From: Defluviitaleaceae bacterium
GTDB lineage: Bacteria; Bacillota; Clostridia; Lachnospirales; WQUN01
Length of the DNA: 11,914 nucleotides
Direction of reading: 5' to 3'
Assembly (NCBI GenBank): GCA_009782245.1
Contig: WRKK01000307.1
Location: forward strand, 1 to 11,914
The notes under the pieces were generated by a model that was given only the letters and a program-made list of their open reading frames with translations, did not search any database and was not told the DNA's origin. Position numbers and translations under genes: made by a program. Of this stretch, positions 1 to 7,936 are shown piece by piece (the first letter of the stretch is position 1; every line of letters begins with the position of its first letter).

Positions 1-18
1 TTTTAGAGGAGTGATTTT

Positions 19-912
19 GTGGTAAGAGATAATAGTTTGTCGTCAAAAGTGTTGGACGTTTTTGTTTATACGGTAATGATAGTTACGTTGGTTGTAACGC
101 TTTACCCAGTGTTGCACGTTATTGCGTCCAGTTTTAGCGGGCGTATTGCTAACGAGACGGGGCAGGTTACGATTTTTCCTGTGGATTTTACCGTTGAACC
201 GTATCAAATGCTGTGGCAAGCTGGGACTGTGCCGAATGCCTTTGTGAACTCTGTGCAGTATACTTTTGTGGGCGTTATTATAAATATGCTGGTAACTACC
301 ACGTTTGCCTACGCACTGTCCCGAAAACACTTGCCCCTGCGCGGTTTTTACACCATGGTCGCAATTATCCCAATGTACTTTTCAGGCGGATTAGTGCCAA
401 CTTTCATGCTTGTAACCAACTTGGGCTTAACTAACACCATGTGGGCACTCGTGTTGCCCGTTGCAATGAGCATTACAAACTTTATAATTATGCGCACTTT
501 TTTTCAAAATTTGCCAGCCGAACTAGAAGAAAGTGCCAAACTGGACGGAGCAAACGATTTCGTTATTTTTACCCAAATAATTCTGCCGCTGTCAAAGGCA
601 GTTTTATACACTATCGGGCTTTTCTACACGGTTACGCACTGGAACTCCTGGTTTAACGCCATGATTTACCTGCGCGATTCCAATATGTTCCCGCTGCAAC
701 TTATTTTGCGACAAATAGTTATTCTAGCGGAAGATATACGAGAAGCTGCGATTAGTGGCGATTTTACTAACGTTGCCTTTATCGGCGGCGTAAATGTTAT
801 TGGCATACGCTTTGCAACCCTTTGTGTTGCGATAGTTCCCATGCTGCTGATTTACCCCTTTGTGCAACGGCACTTTATCAAGGGCGTTATGATCGGCTCT
901 CTTAAAGGATAA
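19..912 (+). CDS. ABC sugar transporter permease, LplC/YtcP type
   Basis: This is an inner-membrane permease of a carbohydrate ABC importer (297 aa). Six hydrophobic segments are visible at roughly residues 12-37, 75-100, 110-132, 138-160, 194-218 and 262-284. The cytoplasmic EAA loop, which docks the ATPase, lies at about 168-191 (EESAKLDGA followed by IILPL). The short C-terminal tail ending IKGVMIGSLKG is typical of the LplC/YtcP group. The start is a GTG preceded by AGAGGAG at 5-11. The binding protein follows 53 bases later. By family precedent a second permease (LplB/YteP type) should lie just upstream, outside the window, and the ATPase is usually a shared MsmX-like protein encoded elsewhere. 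The enzymes downstream suggest pectic or rhamnogalacturonan oligosaccharides as substrate, which is inference. Family call firm, substrate uncertain. Confidence 0.93.
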   Translation: MVRDNSLSSKVLDVFVYTVMIVTLVVTLYPVLHVIASSFSGRIANETGQVTIFPVDFTVEPYQMLWQAGTVPNAFVNSVQYTFVGVIINMLVTTTFAYALSRKHLPLRGFYTMVAIIPMYFSGGLVPTFMLVTNLGLTNTMWALVLPVAMSITNFIIMRTFFQNLPAELEESAKLDGANDFVIFTQIILPLSKAVLYTIGLFYTVTHWNSWFNAMIYLRDSNMFPLQLILRQIVILAEDIREAAISGDFTNVAFIGGVNVIGIRFATLCVAIVPMLLIYPFVQRHFIKGVMIGSLKG

Positions 913-916
913 GAGA

Positions 917-946
917 CTAAAATTGGCTAAAATTGGCTAAAATGGG
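917..946. repeat. 10-bp tandem repeat between permease and binding protein
   Basis: The unit CTAAAATTGG occurs twice in direct succession and is followed by a third degenerate copy, CTAAAATGGG. It fills most of the short gap before the binding-protein ribosome binding site. The third copy creates an in-frame ATG (942) and the second a TTG (933), but neither has a ribosome binding site. It is probably a replication-slippage product with no clear function. Confidence 0.6.
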
Positions 947-965
947 ATTAGAAAAGGAGATTTTT

Positions 966-2621
966 ATGAGAAAATTTTTAGTAGCAACTTTAATGTTGAC
1001 CGCAATTTTTGCCTTTGCGGCTTGCGGTCAAGCGGACGGCGGCGGAACAGCCCCAACAGCCCCCGCGCAACAAGCCCCCGCAGCGGGCGGCGATACAGCA
1101 ACCTCTGATACCGTTATCGGCACAGATGCTGTAGATTTCAGCGAAACCCTGCATATCACGGTAACTCGCCGTGGCGGTGCACGGGACGTTAATCAGCACA
1201 ACTATTTCGATGAGTTCATGCTGGAGCGGTTTAACGTGGTTTTTGACATCACGGATATTCCCAACGCTGACTACATAACCCGCATGAACCTGCTTTTTGC
1301 CGCTGGCGAAGAGGACATGATTGGCATTGCACACCGCCCAGACTTTATGCTGACGGACTGGATAGAAGCGGGACATTTGCGGGGCTTTAGCTATGACGAT
1401 ATTATGCGGCTTATGCCCAATTATTCCGCCCATTTTATCGAATCTTTCGGCGAGGACGCTTGGCGTGTCGTGTGGAATAGCATTGTCCACTCGGACGGAT
1501 TGGCTTATTATCTGCCACACAGGCGGCCGCACTCGATGAACATGGCTTGGCTGTACCGTGCCGACTTGTTCGAAGAGCTCGGCGTTGAGTTTCCCAACAC
1601 GCTAGACGAGTTGATTGTAATTTTGGAAGATTTGCAGGAACTAACGGGCGGATTCCCGATAGTTGAGGCGGATCCAGACGGCCCAATTTGGGCGTTTCAA
1701 GGTTGGATGCAAGCGTTTGGCATTCCAGAATTGGGCGTACGGGACGTTTCTATGGTAGACCCACGGACGGGCGAGTTTGTGCCGTTTATCTTCTCGACCG
1801 ATAATTTCCGCCGCTACACCAGCTTTTTGGCGGATTTACACGCACGGGGGCTAATGTGGCCAGAATTTATCACAGGCACACAAGAGCAACGCAACAGCTT
1901 GCAAGCCCGTAATAACCGCTTTGTTATGTGGAGTTGGCCAGAGCAAATTGCGACCCAGCACAACGAAATATCGCAAACAGAAGACCCCAACGCACGGTGG
2001 GAATGGGCGACAGTTATGCTAACAGAAGACCCCGCAAACGGGCATTTTTTCAAGCATGACCCATTTTTTACGGCGGACGGCGTAGGAATCAGCATAGATA
2101 CGCCCGACAACGTGGTAGAGCGGTTTTTCTACATAATGAACTGGCTTTACAGCGACGAGGGCATGACGTTTAACTCGTTCGGCATTGAGGGCGTACATTT
2201 TGAGTTTGTGGACGGCGAACGGCACTTTTTGCCGCATATGTCCAACCCGCAAACGCCCGTGGGCAACTCGCTAATCAACTATGGTTTTGTTTCCATGGCT
2301 GGCGGCTTGCACCACCCCGACATCAACAACGTATACCGTGCTTGGATGCAGGATCTGCACAACACCTTTATGTACAGGGAAAATTACTACTTCCACATTG
2401 CACCGATTCTCCAGTTTACGCCAGACGAAACGCGCGAACTCGCCAATATTCAAACCCTGCTAAACCAAACACGCGACGAATATTTCTCCCGTTTCATAGT
2501 AGGTCAACTTGACCCCACCAACGACAACGACTGGAACGACTACATCGACACAATGAACTCCCTAGGCCTAGAACGTGCCAAAGAAATACGCACAGCCGCT
2601 TTTAATAGGGCTAATAACTAA
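966..2621 (+). CDS. Sugar ABC transporter substrate-binding lipoprotein (LplA/YtcQ-like)
   Basis: This is an extracytoplasmic solute-binding lipoprotein (551 aa) that should capture oligosaccharides at the cell surface and hand them to the permease encoded just upstream. The N-terminus is a lipoprotein signal peptide: MRK, a hydrophobic core, then a FAAC lipobox with the lipidated cysteine at residue 20. A flexible Gly/Ala/Pro/Gln-rich tether follows at about residues 21-50. The body is rich in Trp, Tyr and Phe, as expected for stacking against sugar rings, and its length fits the large LplA/YtcQ subgroup. I start at ATG 966 because AAGGAGA (954-960) sits just before it and the signal peptide begins there. 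The same frame is open from TTG 933, but that would add 11 residues before the signal. The RG-I-type enzymes downstream favour a pectic ligand; this is inference. Confidence 0.92.
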   Translation: MRKFLVATLMLTAIFAFAACGQADGGGTAPTAPAQQAPAAGGDTATSDTVIGTDAVDFSETLHITVTRRGGARDVNQHNYFDEFMLERFNVVFDITDIPNADYITRMNLLFAAGEEDMIGIAHRPDFMLTDWIEAGHLRGFSYDDIMRLMPNYSAHFIESFGEDAWRVVWNSIVHSDGLAYYLPHRRPHSMNMAWLYRADLFEELGVEFPNTLDELIVILEDLQELTGGFPIVEADPDGPIWAFQGWMQAFGIPELGVRDVSMVDPRTGEFVPFIFSTDNFRRYTSFLADLHARGLMWPEFITGTQEQRNSLQARNNRFVMWSWPEQIATQHNEISQTEDPNARWEWATVMLTEDPANGHFFKHDPFFTADGVGISIDTPDNVVERFFYIMNWLYSDEGMTFNSFGIEGVHFEFVDGERHFLPHMSNPQTPVGNSLINYGFVSMAGGLHHPDINNVYRAWMQDLHNTFMYRENYYFHIAPILQFTPDETRELANIQTLLNQTRDEYFSRFIVGQLDPTNDNDWNDYIDTMNSLGLERAKEIRTAAFNRANN

Positions 2622-2645
2622 AGTCAAAAGATAAAAGTCAAAACC

Positions 2646-2721
2646 GTGGGCTCTGCCCACACCCGCCAGGGCGCTGCCCTGGACCCGCAAGGAGCGCGCC
2701 CCTTGACCCGCTAATTTTTTT
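2646..2721 (+). terminator. Three-hairpin GC-rich repeat with T tract, likely terminator
   Basis: Three hairpins stand in a row, each followed by ACCCGC: GTGGGC/GCCCAC with a 3-base loop (2646-2660), CCAGGGC/GCCCTGG with a 3-base loop (2666-2682), and CAAGG/CCTTG around 8 bases (2688-2705). A run of seven T lies at 2715-2721. The spacing is regular, with one hairpin about every 21-24 bases. The arrangement resembles GC-rich stem-loop repeats scattered between genes in many bacteria. Its place after the transporter stop codon, with a T tract and a fresh promoter immediately after, suggests that it ends or attenuates the transporter transcript. The T tract starts nine bases after the last stem, so textbook intrinsic termination is not certain. 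Confidence 0.55.
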
Positions 2722-2723
2722 GT

Positions 2724-2752
2724 GGGACATATTTGCGGGATTGTGATATAAT
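2724..2752 (+). promoter_or_regulatory. Extended -10 promoter of the pectin enzyme operon
   Basis: A perfect TATAAT lies at 2747-2752, preceded by TGA, which makes a full extended -10 element (TGnTATAAT). GGGACA at 2724-2729 matches four of six bases of the -35 consensus at the ideal 17-bp spacing. Transcription would start near 2759, in the G run that opens the leader hairpin. This gives the enzyme genes a promoter separate from the transporter genes. No clear operator or catabolite-response box was seen nearby. Confidence 0.7.
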
Positions 2753-2759
2753 AGTTTTG

Positions 2760-2781
2760 GGGGACGGCGATTGTCGTCCCC
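2760..2781 (+). promoter_or_regulatory. 5' leader hairpin of the enzyme mRNA
   Basis: GGGGACGGC pairs with GTCGTCCCC (nine pairs, one G-T wobble) around a GATT loop. The predicted transcription start is at or one base before the stem, so the mRNA would begin with a nearly blunt hairpin. Such 5' hairpins are known to protect messages from 5'-end-dependent decay. There is no T run after it, so it is not a simple terminator. Its role here is inference. Confidence 0.5.
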
Positions 2782-2807
2782 TATTAAAAAATAAAGGAAT
2801 GACCACC

Positions 2808-5183
2808 GTGGAACTATTTTTTGAGAAATATGCTAATTTTGCAAGGCTCAACGAGCCTGTAAACGTGAGTTTGCCGTTTGCAAAGGGTAAAATTTTTGCT
2901 GACGATTTGGCAAAATTTAGGGTTTATGATAACGAAACCGCCGCAATGCACCAAATAAAACCGCTTGGTTTTTGGGAAGATAACTCGGTTAAGTGGCTTA
3001 AATTGGACTTTTTGGCGGATTTACCCGCTAATCAAGCTAAAAAATATTTTTGTGATTTTGATAATCCCGCCGAGCAGTTGGCGGTTGACAACGTTTCTGA
3101 AATTTCAATAGAGGAAACCGCTGAAACTATCACGATTGATAACGGTTGCATAAAAGTAATTTTGAACAACTCCGTACACAATCCCGATTGCAAAATGCCG
3201 TTTAACAGCTTTATTTACGGAGATTTTTGCGTATCCGAAAAGCAAATTGACGGCTTTTATATTCTTGACGAAGACGGCACAAAATATACCGCTCGCATAA
3301 CAGAGCCGTGGCAAATAGTGGAAAATGGGGCGGTTTTTGCAAAATTATCGGTAAAGGGCTGCCACATAGAAGAGGGAATTTGGCGAACTTCAGCACCTTT
3401 TGTGGATTTTATCATAAATATTTTTGTGTACGCCAAAACGCCGTGGATAAAGGTTGAATATAGGATAATCAACCGAGTAACTTGGAATTATTTTTTGAGT
3501 AATTTTTTGTGTTTCGACAAAATTTCGCTGGATTTCAATTTTTCGGACGAAACCGCAAAAGAAAGCGAAAATAGCGAAAACACCGACTATTTTTTGGCGA
3601 CTTCCAATTATAGGAGCGATATTCGCACAAAGGCGGACGGCGAGCGGCTTGAATACACAATTACAGCCGAACATTTGCTAAACGAGGCAAACGAGCAAAT
3701 TCCCGAATCGTTTTATGGCACGTTTTTTGCCGATTTTTCGGGCGAAAACGGCGGAATTTGTGCAACTTTGTATCAAGCCTACCAAAATTTTCCCAAGGCG
3801 TTTGCGGTTGACAACAAAAGTCTAAAAATGGACATTTTGCCAAGCGGCGTTATTGAGGGCGGAATAAAATATCACTGTGGAATGGCGAAAAATCACACTT
3901 TTTTCTTGCATTTGCACGGTAAGTTGGGCGAAAATATCACAATCGAAGACATTAACAAGCGAAGTTTAATGTTGCAGCACTCTGATAAACCGCTGTTATC
4001 TAGCGAAGTTTACAAGCAAGCAGAAATTTATAACTGCATTTTTACGGACGATTTGGCAGATTCCGAAAATTCTAAAAATTCAGTGGGCAAAATTTCCCAA
4101 AAAATAGCCTTTGAATCGTTTTTGACAAACATAGCAGACAACAGGGGCAAGGCTTACGGCTTTTTGCATTGGGGCGATAGTCCAGATGCGGGTTATTCCC
4201 AGCAGGGCAGGGCACAGGGCGATAACGTTTGGACAAACAACGAGTATGATTTCCCGTTTGCGGTAATGCAGTTGTTTGCAATGACAGGGCAACGCCGCTT
4301 GCTGGATTATCTGCTTGTAACCGCCGCACATTGGGCAGATATTGACGTTTGCCACTTTGACACCGACCCGCTAAAACACGGTGCGCAAATCGAACATTGC
4401 AAAGATCACGTTGTGGGCAACGTAGAAATAAGCCACGAATGGGTCGAGGGGCTGTTTGCGTATTATTACCAAACAGGCGACTCTTTCGCATATGACACGG
4501 CAATCGGCATCGGCGACAACATTATGCGGCACTTGGAGCAGCCCAAATATCACAAAGACGGCGAGATAAATGCACGCGAGACAGGCTGGGCGTTGCGGGC
4601 GTTTTCGGCACTTTACACGGAAACCAACGACCCGAAATGGCTAAAACACGCCGATTTTATAGTGGAGCATTTTGAAAAATGGCGAAACACTTACGGCGGC
4701 TGGCTTGCACCGTACACCGACCACACGGCTGTACGAGTGCCGTTTATGATAAGTGTTGCAATCGGTAGCCTTATGCGATATTATCGAATCAGCCCAAGCG
4801 AAGAAATCAAGCAAAAAATAAAAAACATGATAATCGCCGCCGCCGACGATTTACTGGAAAATGCCCGATTGCCAAACGGCTTGTTCTACTATAAAGAACT
4901 GCCCAGTTTGCGGCGTTCTGGCGGCAACACCCTTGTATTAGAGGCATTGGCGAGTGCCTACGAATTAACCCGCAACGAAAAATATTTGCAAGCAGGAATC
5001 CCCAGTTTTCGGCTGAATTTGCGGCGACAAACGGGCAATTCTGGCAAAAAACAAAAAATCCGCGACGGCGTGTTAATCGTCGGGCCAAGCGTGAAAGCCT
5101 TTGCACAGTGCTTTTATCCGCTAACTTACTATTTTTACTGGCTAAGCCAAACGAAATTATTGGCGGAAATATTGGAGATTTAA
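2808..5183 (+). CDS. YetA/PcRGLX-family protein, probable exo-rhamnogalacturonan lyase (PL26-like)
   Basis: The architecture matches the PcRGLX/YetA family. An N-terminal RIFT-barrel-like domain spans about residues 1-95 (EPVNVSLPFAKG, then WEDNSVKWLKLDF), followed by a central beta-sandwich to about 410. A C-terminal alpha/alpha toroid (about 440-760) contains WTNNEYD (475-481), then HWADIDVCH and ISHEWVEG. Characterised PL26 members cleave the rhamnogalacturonan I backbone from its end, leaving an unsaturated galacturonate-rhamnose unit; B. subtilis yetA lies beside lplABCD. There is no signal peptide, so the protein should act in the cytoplasm on imported oligosaccharides. I choose GTG 2808 (791 aa) because AAAGGA at 2793-2798 is nine bases away; ATG 2799 abuts that site and the TTG at 2733 lies inside the promoter. 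Family likely, exact activity unproven. Confidence 0.72.
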   Translation: MELFFEKYANFARLNEPVNVSLPFAKGKIFADDLAKFRVYDNETAAMHQIKPLGFWEDNSVKWLKLDFLADLPANQAKKYFCDFDNPAEQLAVDNVSEISIEETAETITIDNGCIKVILNNSVHNPDCKMPFNSFIYGDFCVSEKQIDGFYILDEDGTKYTARITEPWQIVENGAVFAKLSVKGCHIEEGIWRTSAPFVDFIINIFVYAKTPWIKVEYRIINRVTWNYFLSNFLCFDKISLDFNFSDETAKESENSENTDYFLATSNYRSDIRTKADGERLEYTITAEHLLNEANEQIPESFYGTFFADFSGENGGICATLYQAYQNFPKAFAVDNKSLKMDILPSGVIEGGIKYHCGMAKNHTFFLHLHGKLGENITIEDINKRSLMLQHSDKPLLSSEVYKQAEIYNCIFTDDLADSENSKNSVGKISQKIAFESFLTNIADNRGKAYGFLHWGDSPDAGYSQQGRAQGDNVWTNNEYDFPFAVMQLFAMTGQRRLLDYLLVTAAHWADIDVCHFDTDPLKHGAQIEHCKDHVVGNVEISHEWVEGLFAYYYQTGDSFAYDTAIGIGDNIMRHLEQPKYHKDGEINARETGWALRAFSALYTETNDPKWLKHADFIVEHFEKWRNTYGGWLAPYTDHTAVRVPFMISVAIGSLMRYYRISPSEEIKQKIKNMIIAAADDLLENARLPNGLFYYKELPSLRRSGGNTLVLEALASAYELTRNEKYLQAGIPSFRLNLRRQTGNSGKKQKIRDGVLIVGPSVKAFAQCFYPLTYYFYWLSQTKLLAEILEI

Positions 5184-5224
5184 CTTTAAGGGTTGCTTAA
5201 TTTTGTTGAAATGGAGGTGTATTT

Positions 5225-6220
5225 ATGAAAAAATCGGTTATTGTGGCGAAAAACGGCGGCGATTTTGCTACAGTTCAGGCGGCGGTGGATTTTTTGGGAG
5301 AAAGCGGCGGGAAAATATTTGTTAAAAGTGGGATTTATCGGGAAAAATTAAGCGTTTTGTGGGACGGCGTTTCGCTGGTGGGTGCAGATGCGATGAATAC
5401 GGTGGTTTGCTATGACGATTTTGCTCGAAAAATGCACGAAGACGGCACAGAATACGGCACTTTTCGCAGTCAGACTGTTTATGTGGCGGGTAATAATTTT
5501 TATGCCGAAAATATCACGTTTGAAAACTCGGCGGGTAAAGGTGCAGATGTGGGGCAGGCTGTAGCATTTTACGGGGACGGCGACAAACACAGCTTTTTCG
5601 GTTGCGTTTTCCGTGCCCACCAAGATACGCTGTTTATGTCGCCGCACCCGCCAAAACCGCTTATTGCAGGGGCTTTTGACAAGTTGCCAACTAAAAACCG
5701 CAAAAACCCAACCGCCGTCCACCGCTCCTATTTTGAAAATTGCACCATTCAAGGCGATGTTGACTTTATTTTTGGCGGCTCGGTAAGCTATTTTCACAAA
5801 TGCACAATTATCTCGAACGACTTGGGACAGGAAACCAACGGCTACATAACAGCCGCCGCCACGCCGCAGGGATTTGCGTTTGGTTACGTTTTTAACGAAT
5901 GCAATCTTGTCAGCGATGCCGCCGAAAACACCGTATATTTAGGTCGCCCGTGGCGAGATTTTGCGAAAACTGTGTTTGTCAACTGCTACATGGGCAAACA
6001 CATAAAAAAGGCAGGTTGGCACGATTGGGATAAATCCAGTCAACAGGCGTTTTATGCAGAATACGGCAGTTTCGGCTTGGGAGTGCCAAGTGCCGAAAAT
6101 AGCGAACGGCGAGTAAAATGGTCTAAAATTTTATCGGAAAGGGAACTGCATAAATATACAGTTGAAAATGTTTTTGGCGGTTGGCTACCCGAAATGATTG
6201 TAAATGGCGAAAATTGCTGA
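5225..6220 (+). CDS. Pectin methylesterase (carbohydrate esterase family 8)
   Basis: This enzyme removes methyl esters from galacturonate units of pectin, releasing methanol. The right-handed beta-helix motifs are present in order: GQAVAF (Gln111), QDTL with the acid/base Asp134, GDVDFIFGG with the nucleophile Asp180, and LGRPW with Arg241 and Trp243. All catalytic residues are kept. About 20 extra residues, rich in Pro and Lys, separate QDTLF from the next strand (about 138-166), a loop that I believe is common in clostridial members. At 331 aa it is a bare catalytic domain. No signal peptide or lipobox is seen, so it probably works in the cytoplasm on imported methylated oligogalacturonides, unlike typical secreted enzymes. 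GGAGG at 5213-5217 sets the start. It follows the lyase gene by 41 bases in the same operon. Confidence 0.93.
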   Translation: MKKSVIVAKNGGDFATVQAAVDFLGESGGKIFVKSGIYREKLSVLWDGVSLVGADAMNTVVCYDDFARKMHEDGTEYGTFRSQTVYVAGNNFYAENITFENSAGKGADVGQAVAFYGDGDKHSFFGCVFRAHQDTLFMSPHPPKPLIAGAFDKLPTKNRKNPTAVHRSYFENCTIQGDVDFIFGGSVSYFHKCTIISNDLGQETNGYITAAATPQGFAFGYVFNECNLVSDAAENTVYLGRPWRDFAKTVFVNCYMGKHIKKAGWHDWDKSSQQAFYAEYGSFGLGVPSAENSERRVKWSKILSERELHKYTVENVFGGWLPEMIVNGENC

Positions 6221-6232
6221 AATTTTAGGAAA

Positions 6233-6252
6233 TTTGCGAAAAATTCCGCAAA
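6233..6252 (+). repeat. Small inverted repeat in the pectinesterase-GH43 gap
   Basis: TTTGCG (6233-6238) and CGCAAA (6247-6252) form a 6-bp stem with an 8-base A/T-rich loop, 13 bases after the pectinesterase stop codon in a 93-base gap. No T tract follows, so it is not an evident terminator. It could be an mRNA processing or stability element, or chance in A/T-rich DNA. Confidence 0.3.
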
Positions 6253-6313
6253 ATCCCATAAACAAGGGAAAATTTGGCAATATCAAAATCCCAAAAACCA
6301 AAAGGAGAATAAT

Positions 6314-7882
6314 ATGACCTACAAAAACCCCATAATTCCAGGCTTTTACCCCGACCCCAGTATATGCAAAAAGGACGGCGTTTATTATTTGGTAACGTCC
6401 AGCTTTGAATTTTTTCCAGGAGTGCCGATTTTTCGGTCAACCGATTTGCTAAATTGGCGACAAATTGGACATTGCCTAACTCGCAAAAGTCAGCTAAATT
6501 TAGAGAATGTTGCGGCATCAAAAGGAATTTACGCCGCCACAATCCGCTACAACCCGCACAACGACCTATTTTACATGGTAACAACCAACACGCACGACAA
6601 GCAGAAAATCGGCAATTTTTTCGTGTACACAAGCGACCCAGCCGCCGAATGGAGCGACCCCGTTTTTGTGGCACAAGGCGGCATCGATCCCTCGCTGTTT
6701 TTTGACGAAGACGGCTCGGCACATTTTATTTCCAACGCACGTGATAGAACGGTGCATAAATCGGGCTTTTTGATGGGGCAGATTGATTTGGCAACGGGCG
6801 AATTTTTAACCGAGCCGCAACCGCTGTGGGGCGGCATTGGGCAAAATGCACCCGAGGCCCCGCATATTTACAGGGCTAACAGCTATTATTATCAGCTGAT
6901 AGCCGAGGGCGGCACGGAACTTAACCACATGGTAACAATCGCCCGCAGCCGCCAACTTTACGGCACTTATGAACCTTGCCCACAAAATCCCATACTTACG
7001 CACCAAAACCAAAAGGGGCATCAAATACAAGGCACAGGGCACGCCGATTTTATAGAGGACGAAAACGGCAACTGGTGGGCAGTTTTTCTGGCATATCGGC
7101 AAACGCACCAGTATTTTCACCATTTGGGGCGCGAAACGTTTTTAGCACCCGTAGATTGGGTGGACGATTGGCCTGTTATCAACGGCGGCGAGCCGATTCA
7201 GCTGGATATGCAGGTTGGGCGGTCGCCGATTTTAGCAGAAATGCCGCCAATTCAACATTTAACGCAGGAATACGGCACTAATTTTGAATCTGATTTTAGA
7301 TGGGTTTATTTGCGAAACCCTGACGAAAGTTTGTATCGCTTTACGCAAGCGGGTTTGTGGCTGACGGGCAACCAATACACCTTGTCGGACGTTGCCAACC
7401 CTGCATTTTTGGGGATTCGTCAGCCGCACTTGACAGGCTCGGCGGAGTTCACGTTCTCATTTTCCCCAAAAAACAACGAAGAGGCGGGCGTTTCAATTTT
7501 TTATAAATTTGACGCTCATATTGACATTTTTGTAAAACGGTCGCATGGGAAAATTTGCCTGTTTTTGCGGAAAGTTGTCGGCGATATTGCCCATATAGAG
7601 AGCAAAATTCCGATAGACCCGCAAAATGGGGCAGAATCGGGGAAAATTCCGACAATAACAATAAAAATTTGTGCCGAGCCGCTAAAATACGACATTTATG
7701 CAAGACTAAGCGGCGGACAATTTTTCTATTTGGGACAAGCCCTAACAAGGCACGTTTCCACCGAATCGCATGAATTGGGCTTTACGGGCGTGTTTTATGC
7801 AATTTACGCCACAAGCAACGGCACAGGAAAATGCGAAAATGCGGCATTTTTTAGGGATTGTATTATTCGCAACAAAGATTAA
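6314..7882 (+). CDS. GH43 glycoside hydrolase (beta-xylosidase / alpha-L-arabinofuranosidase)
   Basis: This is a GH43 enzyme with a five-bladed beta-propeller (about residues 1-310) and a C-terminal concanavalin-A-like domain (about 325-520). The three acidic catalytic residues are in place: general base Asp14 in FYPDPS, pKa-modulating Asp125 in GGIDPSLFF, and general acid Glu181 in APEAPHIY. The start of the protein (NPIIPGFYPDPSI, then YYLVTSSFEFFPGVPIF) is characteristic of the two-domain beta-xylosidase-like subfamilies. Family members remove terminal xylose or arabinose. Beside pectin genes it may trim arabinose or xylose side chains of rhamnogalacturonan I or xylogalacturonan, but the sequence does not settle which. 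There is no signal peptide, so it should be cytoplasmic. AAGGAG at 6302-6307 sets the start. Length (522 aa) is normal for the family. Confidence 0.92.
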   Translation: MTYKNPIIPGFYPDPSICKKDGVYYLVTSSFEFFPGVPIFRSTDLLNWRQIGHCLTRKSQLNLENVAASKGIYAATIRYNPHNDLFYMVTTNTHDKQKIGNFFVYTSDPAAEWSDPVFVAQGGIDPSLFFDEDGSAHFISNARDRTVHKSGFLMGQIDLATGEFLTEPQPLWGGIGQNAPEAPHIYRANSYYYQLIAEGGTELNHMVTIARSRQLYGTYEPCPQNPILTHQNQKGHQIQGTGHADFIEDENGNWWAVFLAYRQTHQYFHHLGRETFLAPVDWVDDWPVINGGEPIQLDMQVGRSPILAEMPPIQHLTQEYGTNFESDFRWVYLRNPDESLYRFTQAGLWLTGNQYTLSDVANPAFLGIRQPHLTGSAEFTFSFSPKNNEEAGVSIFYKFDAHIDIFVKRSHGKICLFLRKVVGDIAHIESKIPIDPQNGAESGKIPTITIKICAEPLKYDIYARLSGGQFFYLGQALTRHVSTESHELGFTGVFYAIYATSNGTGKCENAAFFRDCIIRNKD

Positions 7883-7883
7883 C

Positions 7884-7923
7884 GAGAAAACATGATAAAA
7901 TGTGAGAAAACACGATTAAACGA
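7884..7923. repeat. Imperfect 20-bp tandem repeat upstream of kdgF
   Basis: Two adjacent 20-base copies (7884-7903 and 7904-7923), both starting GAGAAAACA, match at about 16 of 20 positions. They fill the gap between the GH43 stop codon and the kdgF ribosome binding site. The first copy includes the small palindrome ACAT-6-ATGT and the in-frame ATG 7892. It is likely a slippage duplication. Confidence 0.45.
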
Positions 7924-7936
7924 AAGAGGAGATTTT

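Noticed and set aside
933..965. Upstream TTG start adding 11 residues to the binding protein
   Set aside because: It would put MAKMGLEKEIF before a normal lipoprotein signal peptide; the ribosome binding site at 954-960 serves ATG 966.
990..1532. Long minus-strand frame (180 codons) inside the binding-protein gene
   Set aside because: It is antisense to a clear gene, with no recognisable motif and no ribosome binding site; it is a shadow frame.
2733..2807. Upstream TTG start for the YetA-like protein
   Set aside because: The extra codons cover the promoter -10 element and the leader hairpin, and no ribosome binding site precedes them.
2622..2807. Riboswitch upstream of the enzyme operon
   Set aside because: The predicted leader from the -10 element is only about 50 bases and holds one simple hairpin, too short for known metabolite riboswitches; the upstream hairpins precede the promoter.
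7892..7936. Upstream ATG start for kdgF
   Set aside because: It lies in a tandem repeat without a ribosome binding site; ATG 7937 has AAGAGGAGA at the right distance and gives the usual KdgF length.
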